A DNA stretch of 64,000 nt from Anagrus nilaparvatae (taxonomy: Eukaryota; Arthropoda; Insecta; Hymenoptera; Mymaridae): NCBI GenBank assembly GCA_022575985.1, contig JAKSXM010000007.1:35280501-35344500 (forward strand), read 5' to 3'. Below are positions 12,690-22,965 of the stretch, piece after piece. The notes below the pieces were generated by a model. That model saw only the letters and a program-made list of their open reading frames with translations. It had not been told where the DNA came from and made no database searches. Numbering within the stretch: the first letter of the stretch is position 1; the number at the start of each line of letters is the position of its first letter. The position numbers and the translations under genes are program-made.

Positions 12690-13268
12690 AATTTTCACTA
12701 TGTAATAATATAGATATCGGCAGTCCTAAGAATAAAAAAAAAATTAGAAATATTTAACTGTATAGTAAAATTCATATTGGCGATTTACAATACGAAAAAA
12801 CTCAAAAATTTCACCATATATAGAGTATAATGGATGTCGGCTGTCCTATTTATGAAAACATTATAAAAATTATAAAAGTTTATAAAAAATATTATAAAAG
12901 TTTCACTCGATAGTAAAATTCATATTGATTGTCTACAATATGAAAAAACTGAAACATTTTCAATCAATATTGTTGACGGTTTTATATATGAAAAAACCCA
13001 AAAAAATTCACTATAGACTAAAATGGATCTTCTGTCCTATTTATGAACAAAAAAAAATCATAAATATTTCACTCCAGAGTAAAGTTCATATTGATTGTCT
13101 AAAATATAAAAAAACAGCAAAAATTTTAATCTATATTTTTAGTTGTTTTATATATGGAAAATCCCAAAAATTTTACCATAGAGTAAAATGGATATCGGCT
13201 GTACTATTTATTAAAAAACAAAAAATTATAAAAATTTCACTCTATAGTAAAATTTATATTGGCTGTCA
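12690..13268. repeat. Satellite family C, about 165-190 bp units
   Basis: Units carry 'gtaaaatggatatcggctgtcc', 'tatttatgaac' and 'atttcactctatagtaaaattc' in diverged forms, with cores near 12711, 12831, 13023 and 13189. A further unit lies beyond the solo LTR (core near 14117); removing the LTR restores a spacing of about 171 bp. Not coding. Confidence 0.75.
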
Positions 13269-13272
13269 ATAT

Positions 13273-14025
13273 TGTTACGTATCCTGAGGTTTTATCCAAG
13301 GGATACGTAAATATAAATATAAAATATAAAATATAAATAAGTTTATCCTCGGGATATGAGTGCCCCAGGTATTTTATTTAGTTGGATGGTATATTTTGGT
13401 TGGTTTATAGCTGATGTATTTGTAGATGAGTTCGAGTTCGATCTAAGCTGGATGAACCTAACCTGAGGCTAAGTTCTTAATTACAGAAGGAACTGTCACA
13501 ATAATAACTGATAACTGATTTGATATATAACTTTCACTTTATTAATTATAAGTATAGATAATAAAACTGTCTAAGTCTTTAAGTCAAACGAATTATAAAA
13601 GATACTTAATAACAGGAGTTAGTACTCTAATTAACGATGGTTATGATTCTAAAGAATACAATTTGGGCGCCTGAAGGGCAATATATAATCTAAAATGAAT
13701 CTGCCCATATTGCGGGGAAACGTCCAATACAAAAAAGCGTCGGTCTCGTCACGTCCAATTAGCGAAGGCGTCCCTAATTATTACTAAGAATCACGAGGTG
13801 GGATTTATGCAGTTTATAACGCCTATAAATCCCTACTAATTTATGTCATAGCTGACTTTTGGTCCCACGCTATTGTGCTAGATCAGCATCAGCAGAAATG
13901 CACCTGCGGGTTCCTATGTCGTCTGTAATATTAATACAGCTATCGGATATAGGGTTTACTATTTATATATATATATATATATATCAAATGTTGAGCATAT
14001 CAATTTTGACCTACCATACGTAACA
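13273..14025 (-). mobile_element. Solo LTR with ATAT target-site duplication
   Basis: A 753-bp relative of the LTR at 3861-4630 with the same ends (TGTTACG/CGTAACA). It is flanked by ATAT at 13269-13272 and 14026-14029. No internal region lies on either side; it is inserted into satellite family C. It is diverged from the other LTRs, notably in a rewritten stretch near 13580-13625, so it is an older insertion. A 4-bp duplication fits Gypsy/Ty3-type integration. An (AT)n run sits at about 13960-13983. Confidence 0.85.
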
Positions 14026-14240
14026 ATATGTTATGAAAAAAATTCAAAATTTTCATTCTATATTGTTGGCTGCTTTATTTATGAAAAGCCTAAAAACATT
14101 TCACCATAGAGTGAAATGGATATCACCTGTCCATTTATGAACAATAAAAAATTATGAAATTTTCATTCTATAGTCATATTTATATTAATTGTCTACAATA
14201 TCAGTTGTGATATACATGAAAATTGAAAATATTCAAATAT
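14026..14240. repeat. Satellite family C, right of the solo LTR
   Basis: Continues the family interrupted by the LTR, with 'gtgaaatggatatcacctgtcc' and 'ttcattctatag'. Not coding. Confidence 0.7.
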
Positions 14241-14566
14241 TCATTATCTACAGTATGAAAATAACTGCAAATTTTGTTAAAAAAACTGCATATTACTATA
14301 TTTTATTTTCAATTATTATTTACTATGAATAATTATTTATGTTATAAATATACTTCATTAGTTATAAATATTTATAAATAATCATGTAACTTTTTCTTAA
14401 TATTTATTATAAATTTTTTTTTTGTTAATTTTAGAAGTATAAAATTAATTCTCTTCTAATTCATTTTTAAATAAAATTAAATTGCATTTGAATCACATAT
14501 GATTAAATTTATTATTTATGATCAAAATATAAAAAAATTAATGCACAAGAGTTTTTGGTTGGTTAA

Positions 14567-14595
14567 GCCGAGCATCGCGAGGCCAATCAGCTAGT
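14567..14595. repeat. 29-bp CTAGT-ended motif, second copy
   Basis: Matches 11809-11837 at 27 of 29 positions (gccgagc, then aggccaatcagctagt). The sequences before the two motifs are unrelated at first sight. It may mark the 3' end of a non-autonomous element. Confidence 0.45.
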
Positions 14596-14865
14596 GATAA
14601 TAATAATAATAATTTTTTTTTTGAACCTTATTAATCGTTAATTTCATTTTATTTAAATAAATTTTTTTTTAAACGATTATTTATTTATGCGTAACACAAA
14701 TATTTGGGTAAAATAAGAAACTTTAAAGTTTGGCAAAAGTTTGAGTTTTATAAATTAAGAAAGGATGCGCTAAGCAACATTCTATGAAAAAAACAAAACT
14801 TTTTATTAATTACACAGAATAGAAGTAGAAAATTGAAATCTTAAACATTAAATTACTTTAAGTTT
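14596..14865. other. AT-rich intergenic sequence
   Basis: Starts with a short (ATA)n run, then AT-rich sequence. No coding frame or RNA gene seen. Confidence 0.6.
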
Positions 14866-15180
14866 TTTACAGCAATAATAAAAAAAATTATGACTCATTT
14901 TTCTTACTTTTTTTTACAAAAGTTCAAAACACAAAAATGGCTGCCAAAAATCGAAATTTTGTTCTGGGAGGCTAAAAATTGGGCTGGTGACTTATTTTTG
15001 GTAGTACTTCCAGAAAAAAAAATACTTTGGGGCAGTTTTTAAGACGTGTCCATACAAGTCGCCCTCACTTGGTTTAAATCTACCCACATAAAAAAATAAA
15101 AATAATAGCAATATTTTTTTTTTTGAAACGTAGTACTTAATTTTTTTCTATGAAAGTACTAATATCTAGAATTATCGTTA
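14866..15180 (+). repeat. Dispersed repeat related to the foldback/satellite family
   Basis: Two parts. 14866-15070 matches the reverse complement of about 26250-26460, sharing 'aattatgactcatttttctta', 'gggaggctaaaaattgggct' and 'ttatttttggtagtact'. 15120-15180 is the reverse complement of one monomer of the 53.9-55.0 kb satellite ('agtactaatatctagaatt'). Not coding. Confidence 0.75.
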
Positions 15181-15983
15181 TTAATAGGTAAAATAGGCCA
15201 TTAAGAATATTTTGTTATTGTTGATGATCATAGCTCCAATTACTTGTCAGCGTTTTTTTATTGTTATAGGATAAAAATTGTATTTTAGGATAGAGATAGA
15301 GAATTATTTTAAAAAACCGCAAAGAATTATAAAAAAGCTAAGGCTTTTTTATTTCAAGCACGATCACATATTTATTGAGTATTTTCTCTTTAATAACCTT
15401 GATGGGATCCACACCCTCAAAGATCAAAATCTATTATTTATTATTACATGTTAAAAATTTTTTATCTGCATTAATAAAAATAATAGGGTTTAGGTTATAC
15501 TTATTTATTTTTCACCATAACAAGATCGTTTGCTGAAGATTACTGATCAATAAAACTGGCAACAACTTTTCTTTATAATAATTTACTAAAATGTGCTGTA
15601 AAAATACAAAATTTACTTTGAGTTTCTAAATTTGATTAAAATATCTGCATCTTTAAGTATACATTAATCTTTCTTAATTCTGTTAAAAATCATTATCTAA
15701 ATCAAGTAATTACCTAAATCAAATTCTACTTGTGTTCCTTAGGATATTAGTTTTTATCTGAGAAAAGATAATAACAAATTTGTTAACAGCAATGTTGTTG
15801 AATTAGGAAAAAATAGAAAATGAAAAATGTAGATTTTTCAACACACAAAAAAAAAATTCTGTTTGATTCTTTTTCCTTTTTATAATTAAAATATTGTTTT
15901 AAATTGACGTCTGTTGATTTTTATGGATATGAGTTTATGAGTAAAGGATAATAAGTAATTAACACTTCTTTTCATTATTTCAC
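15181..15983. other. AT-rich intergenic sequence
   Basis: No frame, RNA gene or clear repeat recognised on either strand. This is the left flank of the BEL/Pao element; no target duplication matching its right flank (aatgta) was found. Confidence 0.6.
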
Positions 15984-16567
15984 TGTGCACAGTTTATTCA
16001 AAAGATCTCTTTTTCTCACACACACGATTATATACAAAGTTTAAGTAACGAACGACGAGAAAAACGCATGTACTTTTTCGGAGTTTGAAAAAATGTAATT
16101 CAATTAGATTATTCACAGAATTAAATAGAAATAAAATTCGCCTGGATCACTTAAATTGATAATTAGAGAATATGAATTGATTTTTACTTTAAATAACATC
16201 AAAAAATACCGATAAAAAATGTCTAAACCTGCAAGCGATGTAGCTAATACCGCATGCAGGAAACGACAGAAAAAAGAGCATAAGCAAGGAGACGAAACCT
16301 TTAAAAAGGAGCATGCACGTTTCTTTTCGTTCGTTTACGTATTACATACACACACATATTTACAATAATTCAAAAAGATTTAAAAAAAATAAAATTATAT
16401 AATTTAAATTATTTGTTGAATTAATTAATTAATATAAATTAAAAATATTGAATTTTTTATAATTTTAAAACATATATACAAATTAATAAATAAATACGAG
16501 CAAGAAAAATAAGAAAGCGAAAACGCGGCAAAAAATACAATTTTTAACTTTTACTTTAGATTAAACA
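15984..16567 (-). mobile_element. BEL/Pao element, 3' LTR
   Basis: 16006-16567 matches 20229-20752 apart from scattered substitutions and an extra stretch of about 38 bp near 16295-16335. On the minus strand the LTR begins TGTTTAATC at 16567. Its far end is placed at about 15984, where TG...CA ends would be complete, but the right copy lacks the last 22 bp so this edge is inferred. Confidence 0.8.
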
Positions 16568-16582
16568 TACCGCCCGCTTTCG
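16568..16582 (-). other. Polypurine tract of the BEL/Pao element
   Basis: On the minus strand a purine-rich run containing GAAAGCGGGCGG lies directly before the 3' LTR start (TGTTTAATC). This is the usual place and form of a plus-strand primer. It confirms the element's orientation and the LTR boundary. Confidence 0.75.
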
Positions 16583-16639
16583 TTTGTAAAAACGAAACTA
16601 ATATTTTAAATACAATTTTAGTTTACAACAAATTTTTTT

Positions 16640-19600
16640 TTAAAATAACAAGATTAATTTAACTATAGGTCTGACGAGTGTTGAATTTGCAGTTTTAAGA
16701 GTTGCTACTCTAACCAAGTTGTCTTTGCCAGGATGTATTTCGATGACTCTGGCTATAGGCCATCGTGAAGGTGGAGAATTTTCTGATTTGATGAGAACCA
16801 TAGAGCCAACTTCGATGTTAGGTTGTTCCTTGTTCCACTTAGTACGTTGACCCATATATTGAAGATATTCACGATGCCAACGAGTCCAGAAGTCGTCACG
16901 CATCTGGCTGAGTAATTTGTATCTTTTGTTGAGATTCATAGAGTTGGTTATATCAGTATGATCAGGCAATGCCACTAGACTGCGTCCTGTTAACAAATGA
17001 GATGGAGTTAGAAAATTTATGTCATTAGGGTCATCGTTTAATGGACATAAAGGTCTTGAATTGAGGCAAAGTTCGACTGATGCTAGAAGAGAAGACATTT
17101 CTTCATAGGTAAGAGTGTTCTCACCGATGACACGCTTAATATGATATTTAGTTGATTTGACGGCAGCTTCCCACAAGCCTCCAAAATGAGGGCTTGCTGG
17201 AGGATTGAAATGCCATTGAACATTATATTGAGATATTTGTGATATAAGATCCTTTGAGAATTTTGAATTTTCTGAAAACATCTTTTTTAGTTCGTTACTA
17301 GCACCGACAAAATTTGTGCCACAATCAGAATAAATATCACTACAAAGACCATGTCTGGCAATAAATCTTTTAAAGGCTAGCATAAAATGTTTAGTATCAT
17401 AACTAGAAACAGCTTCAAGATGTATAGCTTTAGTAGAAAAACAGACAAATACAGCGATATAGCTTTTATAAGATTTATGTCCACGACCTGCTGAAGTACG
17501 TAAAAGAATAGGTCCCGCGTAATCTACCCCAACGTGTGAAAACGGGGGTGATGGATTAACACGCGCAAAAGGTAAGTTTGACATTTTTTGAGTCATTGTA
17601 GATGCTCTGAAGCGAATAAATGGGATGCAACTTTTAATGAACATACCAACAGCTCTTTTGCCATGAATAATTTTGTATGACAAATTGATGAATGAAAGAG
17701 TAAGTTGAACACCACCATGTTTCGATTTTTCATGACGATCGTCTATTAGTAAACTAGTAAAAGTACTCTTATAAGGAAGTATTATAGGAAATTTTTGACC
17801 AAAATGTAAATCGGCGTGCTTGAGCCTACCATTAATACGGATACATTGAGTATGTAGGTCAAAAAAAATATTTAGATTATAAAGAGGACTTTGGTTAGAT
17901 ATTTCCTTATTATTTAGTAAACGCTGATATTCTTTTGGAAAATCATACATCTGTGTGTGTTTAGCCCAAAATGTTTCAGCATTTTTAATTTCAGAAGCGA
18001 ATAGGTAACTTGGTAAAAATAGAGGGGAATAAAATTTTCTAGATAGGCAATTATTTACAAATCTAAGACACCATGCAGTGATTTTTGAAAGCTTAGATAA
18101 AGAAAAAAATCGATAAATCAAATCCCATTCCTCGTTTAATCTAGCATTAACTAAATGAGCAGTTTTACGACGTTCAGAACAATTAGAATTTGAAATCTGT
18201 TCATTTTCTAATGGATAAGGTTCAGAATTATTTGATAAAAGATCAGGACCATTCCACCATAACGATGACTCAATTAATTCAGAAATTGTGATGCCGCGAG
18301 TGGCTAAATCAGCAGGATTTAGCTCACCATCAATATGATGCCAATACGCATTCGGTACTAATTTCTGGATTTCAGCAACTCTATGTGAAACGAAAGTTTG
18401 CCATAGATGAGGCGGAGATAGGATCCAAGCTAAAGCGTTTCTTGAATCTGACCATAAATGAATTTTTATATCTTTGAAATCGAAACATTTAACGACTCTT
18501 GAAACTAAGGTGCTTAATAAGAGAGCAGCACATAATTCTAACCTAGAAACTGACAAAGTTTTGAGTGGTGCGACTTTTGATTTAGCAATGACTATATTTA
18601 CAATAGAATAACCATCACAAAGAATTCTGAAATAAACAACTGCGGCCATGGCTTTTATAGAAGCATCTGCGAAACCATGAATCTCGAAAGTACAGTTAGA
18701 ATAATAATTTATCCATCTAGGTATAGATACAGTATGTGCTAATTTAAAATCTTTATAAATATTTAACCATAGATTGGCAAGAGTTTCAGAAACTTCTTCA
18801 TCCCATTCAAGTTTTTCTTCCAATAAAGTTTGTATAAAAATTTTACCTTTTATTATAATGGGAGAAAGAAAACCTAAAGGGTCATAGAGCATTGCAATAA
18901 GAGATAGTATAGTACGTCTTGTGAAAGATGTAATTTGACTTTTATATACATTCGAATAAGAAAGAATGTCCTTGAAATTATTCCATAACATACCTAGACA
19001 AGAAACATTTGAATCGGTGACTTCATCTAACCAATCTTCAGGAAAACGATTTAATAACGATTTATCGTTAGCTGCCCATTTTCTTAGCGTGAAACCGCTC
19101 GCATTGAGGAGCTGGATGAACTGATCAGAGATTTCAATAGCATCAGCAAGATTATCAGCTCCGAAGTGAGCATCATCTACGTACATATTATTTTTAATTA
19201 GTGGTGCAGCGAGAGGATACTTATGACCTTCTAAAAGAGCCAATTGATGAAGACAAGCTATTGCTTGATAAGCAGAAGGTACAATACCATAAGTTACTGT
19301 AGATAATTGGTATATATGATAATTATTAGGATCTGTACCCCATATAATGCATTGGTATTTCCTATCATCAGGGTGTATTAAAATCTGACGGTACATTTTT
19401 TGAATATCTGCTTTGTAAGCATATCGATAAGATCTCCAACGCATTAGGACATAAGTAAGATCAGTTTGAAGAGGAGGACCAGCAAGTAAAGAACTATTAA
19501 GAGATACTCCATTATTGTCTGGAAAAGAACCGTTAAAAACGACTCTGAGCTTTTTACCTGGATGTAATACACCATGATGGGGAATAAAATAATGTCGATT

Positions 19601-20224
19601 TAAGTGAGATAGAACCATATCAGTATTAAGTTTTCTCATATGGGATAATTCCTCATATGTTAACATGAAATCAAAATATTCATTTTTTAAAAATTGAAAT
19701 TTAGCTTTGTTGAAAATACCATTAAAAACTGGTGGAGTAGTCTTAAAGGGTAATCTAACTATAAATCTACCTGTGTTATCACGAGAATAAGTGTCAAGAA
19801 AGTGTTGATGACATGCACGATCATCAACAGAAAGAAGGGATATGAAAGGAGGAGGTGGAACTGATTCTAGTTCCCAAAATTTTTTAATAAGAGATGTAAG
19901 AATAGTATTTTGCTCATGAATTGTAGCGATATGCTGCGAAGTTCTAACGAGATCAGAATTAGAAGAAGATGAAGAACACGTTAGAATCCAACCAAAGGCA
20001 GTATTTTGAGCAATGGAATTATTAGGCCCTTTAATCAGACCTTCTTGAAGGATTAATGGGTATAAATCAGCCCCAAGTATCATATCAATAACTTGATTGG
20101 ACGAAAACTCTGGATCTGCTAGAAGTAAGGCAAAGAAAACAGACCAATCAGTATTTGCATTATCAAATCTAGGAGAATTTGTAGTTAGATTATTTAAAAT
20201 GAAAGCATCTACTCTAAATGCCAT
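16640..20224 (-). CDS. BEL/Pao retrotransposon Pol polyprotein, N-terminally truncated
   Basis: A continuous frame of about 1,194 codons from ATG at 20224 (MAFRVDAF). In order: end of a retropepsin-like protease (ILGADLYPLI, residues 49-58) with its catalytic half missing; reverse transcriptase with motif A Asp272 (ADIQKMY) and YVDD at 348-351; BEL-type RNase H with Asp520, Glu563, Asp593 and Asp639; integrase zinc region with His831, His836 and Cys866 but Phe869 where the second Cys is expected; integrase core Asp901, Asp967, Glu1019; C-terminal DUF5641 at about 1098-1191. It would copy and insert the element's RNA in the nucleus, but gag, the primer-binding site and the protease start are gone. 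The frame continues upstream into the LTR without an ATG. Family identification is firm; activity is unlikely. Confidence 0.95.
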   Translation of the reverse strand: MAFRVDAFILNNLTTNSPRFDNANTDWSVFFALLLADPEFSSNQVIDMILGADLYPLILQEGLIKGPNNSIAQNTAFGWILTCSSSSSNSDLVRTSQHIATIHEQNTILTSLIKKFWELESVPPPPFISLLSVDDRACHQHFLDTYSRDNTGRFIVRLPFKTTPPVFNGIFNKAKFQFLKNEYFDFMLTYEELSHMRKLNTDMVLSHLNRHYFIPHHGVLHPGKKLRVVFNGSFPDNNGVSLNSSLLAGPPLQTDLTYVLMRWRSYRYAYKADIQKMYRQILIHPDDRKYQCIIWGTDPNNYHIYQLSTVTYGIVPSAYQAIACLHQLALLEGHKYPLAAPLIKNNMYVDDAHFGADNLADAIEISDQFIQLLNASGFTLRKWAANDKSLLNRFPEDWLDEVTDSNVSCLGMLWNNFKDILSYSNVYKSQITSFTRRTILSLIAMLYDPLGFLSPIIIKGKIFIQTLLEEKLEWDEEVSETLANLWLNIYKDFKLAHTVSIPRWINYYSNCTFEIHGFADASIKAMAAVVYFRILCDGYSIVNIVIAKSKVAPLKTLSVSRLELCAALLLSTLVSRVVKCFDFKDIKIHLWSDSRNALAWILSPPHLWQTFVSHRVAEIQKLVPNAYWHHIDGELNPADLATRGITISELIESSLWWNGPDLLSNNSEPYPLENEQISNSNCSERRKTAHLVNARLNEEWDLIYRFFSLSKLSKITAWCLRFVNNCLSRKFYSPLFLPSYLFASEIKNAETFWAKHTQMYDFPKEYQRLLNNKEISNQSPLYNLNIFFDLHTQCIRINGRLKHADLHFGQKFPIILPYKSTFTSLLIDDRHEKSKHGGVQLTLSFINLSYKIIHGKRAVGMFIKSCIPFIRFRASTMTQKMSNLPFARVNPSPPFSHVGVDYAGPILLRTSAGRGHKSYKSYIAVFVCFSTKAIHLEAVSSYDTKHFMLAFKRFIARHGLCSDIYSDCGTNFVGASNELKKMFSENSKFSKDLISQISQYNVQWHFNPPASPHFGGLWEAAVKSTKYHIKRVIGENTLTYEEMSSLLASVELCLNSRPLCPLNDDPNDINFLTPSHLLTGRSLVALPDHTDITNSMNLNKRYKLLSQMRDDFWTRWHREYLQYMGQRTKWNKEQPNIEVGSMVLIKSENSPPSRWPIARVIEIHPGKDNLVRVATLKTANSTLVRPIVKLILLF

Positions 20225-20228
20225 ATTT

Positions 20229-20752
20229 TCTCTTTTTCTCACACACACGATTATATACAAAGTTTAAGTAACGAACGACGAGAAAAACGCATGTACTTTT
20301 TCGGAGTTTGAAAAAATGTAATTCAATTAGATTATTCACAGAATTAAATAGAAATAAAATTCGCCTGGATCACTTAAATTGATAATTACAGAATATGAAT
20401 TGATTTTTACTTTAAATAACATCAAAAAATACCGATAAAAAATGTCTAAACCTGCAAGCGGTGTAGCTAATACCGCATGCAGGAGACGACTGAAAAAAGA
20501 GCATAAGAAAGGAGACGGTTTACGTATTACATACACACACATATTTACAATAATTCAAAAAGATTTAAAAAAAATAAAATTATATAATTTAAATTATTTG
20601 TTCAATTAATTAATTAATATAAATTAAAAATATTGAATTTTTTATAATTTTAAAACATATATACAAATTAATAAATAAATACGAGCAAGAAAAATAAGAA
20701 AGCGAAAAAGCGGCAAAAAATACAATTTTTAACTTTTACTTTAGATTAAACA
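20229..20752 (-). mobile_element. BEL/Pao element, 5' LTR (inner end deleted)
   Basis: Matches the left LTR with only about ten substitutions and one 38-bp indel, so insertion was recent. On the minus strand it begins TGTTTAATC at 20752 and stops at 20229, five bases before the Pol ATG. The deletion that removed gag therefore also took the inner end of this LTR and the primer-binding site. Confidence 0.85.
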
Positions 20753-21231
20753 AATGTATACTTGATATATATTGTAAGTAGGTAATTAAAAGCTAATACT
20801 GCTAAAAAACAAGTATTAGCTTAAATTTTAGTACGCAATTAAAAAAAAACTTATTATATCATCTTTTTAAAAATTTTGCATAAAAATAATAATTAAAAAT
20901 AAATTTACTAATTTATATAAGATTATTTATTATTTTTATCCACGTTTTTAAAAAAATAGTAGAATAAGTTTAAAAAGTTGTTTTAAATTACGTGCTTAAA
21001 TTTAAACTAGAAGACTTTCAGTTATGGTTAGGTTAGTCCGCTTAGTCGACTGCTATGTTAATGGCTGTGCTTATAAATTTGTTGTTATTTTTTTCAGGTT
21101 TATTTTAAATTCTATGGTGGATATAGTTAAATAAACAAACAAGTTTGATTCAGATAAGTATACAAATTTTTAATATTTTTTTAAAATTAATATAAAGAAC
21201 GTAATTTCTTTGTTTTTTATTTATTTTTCAG
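20753..21231. other. AT-rich sequence upstream of a possible exon
   Basis: No coding frame or repeat recognised, except a pyrimidine-rich run ending in CAG at 21214-21231 that would be a good splice acceptor for the segment that follows. Confidence 0.5.
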
Positions 21232-21440
21232 CATTAGAATTATGTTTATGGCAAAACTGAGTGAAAGGTGAGGTTTATTTATGGTTTTTCTTAATCTTAA
21301 AGTAATTTAATGTATGCTTCAAAATTTCTAGATTCCAGCCAAAAAAAGCAATAATTCATAATGTTATGTTTGATACATTATGGACAAAAGTTTATTCTGC
21401 AGAAGAAGCTGAAAAATGGATGAAACAAATAACTGACTGA
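21232..21440 (+). CDS. Possible last two exons of an unidentified gene
   Basis: Segment 1 (21232-21267) follows a strong acceptor (ttatttttcag) and ends AAAG before GTGAGG. Segment 2 (21332-21440) follows ttctag and ends in TGA. Joined in phase they read on without a stop; the larger segment contains 'AIIHNVMFDTLWTKVYSAEE' and ends 'WMKQITD'. Codon use looks protein-like in an AT-rich background. I recognise no family. It may be the 3' end of a host gene whose other exons lie outside, or a fragment. Splice signals are seen; the gene itself is inferred. Confidence 0.35.
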
Positions 21441-21580
21441 ACTTGGATAAAAATATAATGAGTTATCATTTTTACAACAGTCAAATTCATTTTATAACTA
21501 TATTCAGGTGTTTTGAACAAACATAAAAATTATAAGTTTGTTGTAAATGTAAATTATAAGTTTACTATATAACAATATTA

Positions 21581-21673
21581 ATGGAAAACTCTGGAAACGG
21601 AGCTAAAATTGGTTATAGATGCGTGTGGGATGCTGAAACTGACACTGATACATGGCATATAACTTTCATGAAT
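21581..21673 (+). CDS. Possible first coding exon of an unidentified gene
   Basis: ATG-initiated frame of 31 codons starting MENSGNGAKIGYRCVWDAE and ending TFMN directly before a consensus donor (GTAAGA). Richer in Gly, Asp and Thr codons than the AT-rich surroundings, which argues against chance. No in-phase downstream exon was found: the open frame at 22336-22533 does not fit this phase with the AG sites I can see. Unrecognised. Confidence 0.3.
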
Positions 21674-21721
21674 GTAAGAAACATTTTTTTTTTTTTATAA
21701 CTTAATTTTTATTTGTTTGAC

Positions 21722-22066
21722 TGAGTTGTTCCAGATATTTCCTATTTTATTCCTACTTTAGTTAATTTTTTTGTTGTTGGAAATCAGTTTTTTTATGATA
21801 ACTCAACAACAACTTAATGAAATTTATCCAAATTGGAGGAGGCAAATCTAGTTATCAAATAAAAAATTTTGTACCAAATTTTTTTTGGATTCATCGAGTT
21901 GTTCCAGATATTTACTATTATTAGTTAATTTTTTTGTTAACGGAAATCAGTAATTTTGTGATTGCTCGACAACAAATGGGTGAAATTTAGTCATACTGAA
22001 GGAGGCACAACTAGATATTATACAACAAATTATGTACCAATTTTTTTTTTGTTTCATCGAGTTGTG
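21722..22066. repeat. 173-bp tandem duplication
   Basis: Two diverged direct copies starting near 21724 and 21897, sharing 'gagttgttccagatatt', 'agttaatttttttgtt', 'ggaaatcagt' and 'gtaccaa'. The second copy is followed by unique sequence. The open frames of about 60-70 codons overlapping it on both strands are not supported. Confidence 0.75.
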
Positions 22067-22335
22067 TTTAAAATTTGTTCTGTACAGTTTCTCGAACATA
22101 CATACAGACACACATACCTTCAGTATAAGCATGTTAGAGGCATAAAAATGACTTGGGGACCAACTTTCTGCACAAATTAGACAATTTTAAGAACTTTTCG
22201 TTTTTTGACCTAACAAAATTATAAAGCACGATTTTATCTTTATATTACATATATAGTGATCGTGCCTAAAAAAACAGACAAGTTTCAGTTAATAAATTAA
22301 AAGATATAGGAAAGACTAATGATTACTGTAAATAA

Positions 22336-22533
22336 GATAACAGTAAATTAATAAAAAATATAGTATTTGTAGAATTATCAAAACCAGCAGAACTTTATCC
22401 GGAAGTAGATACAAGGGTACAAGAAATAATTATAATTCCACGAGAAAGGACAGCACTTCATCAACCGAAAAAAAGAATTTACAGTCTATACCCAAAGAGA
22501 AATCGAATGGTAACAAAGCCAGATTGGCATTGA
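22336..22533 (+). CDS. Unidentified open segment, 65 codons, no ATG
   Basis: Open from just after a TAA to TGA at 22531-22533. It contains 'ELSKPAELYPEVDTRVQEII' and ends 'KRNRMVTKPDWH'. A basic, proline-containing C-terminus with balanced codon use suggests real coding ancestry, perhaps a terminal exon or a transposase fragment. An AG at 22353-22354 could act as acceptor, without a good pyrimidine tract. No family recognised. Confidence 0.3.
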   Translation, partial: DNSKLIKNIVFVELSKPAELYPEVDTRVQEIIIIPRERTALHQPKKRIYSLYPKRNRMVTKPDWH

Positions 22534-22843
22534 CCATAAATAAATTCTAGATAATAGTGTATCGTTCTTAAGTTTATGATGTTAAATTATTTTTTTTTTT
22601 GTATAATTAATTAGCAATAATATGAAATATGATGGTACTAAGATAAGTATTCATGATAACAGAGGTTTTCTATAGTTTCCTCCTGACTACAGCGAATGTC
22701 GACATGGTTCCTAATTAAAGACGGCTGCATACGCAAATACCTACCCAAATCCTTATCCATATAGAGTTAAAAATATTGAAAATATATCTCTATATATTAT
22801 AAAGTTATAACCGCTGTCGCTGCTGCCGCCGCTGTCAAATAAC

Positions 22844-22965
22844 ACCTTTGGGCCATTCTGACAATTTTGGGCCACTCTAACACTTTTGGGCCAGTCTGAT
22901 ACTTTTGGGCCACTCTGACACTTTTGTGCCTATATGGTACTATTGGGCAAAACCGGACCTTTTGG
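22844..22965. repeat. 19-bp minisatellite, about six units
   Basis: Near-perfect units of the form ttttgggccactctgacac (19 bp), decaying at the right edge to 'ttttgggtg'. It is much richer in G and C than its surroundings and is preceded by a short (GCC/GCT)-rich run (22812-22836). Not coding. Confidence 0.9.

Noticed and set aside
11433..13287. Several AT-rich frames of 80-120 codons
   Set aside because: Phe/Ile/Lys/Asn-rich openings in satellite sequence, no recognisable protein.
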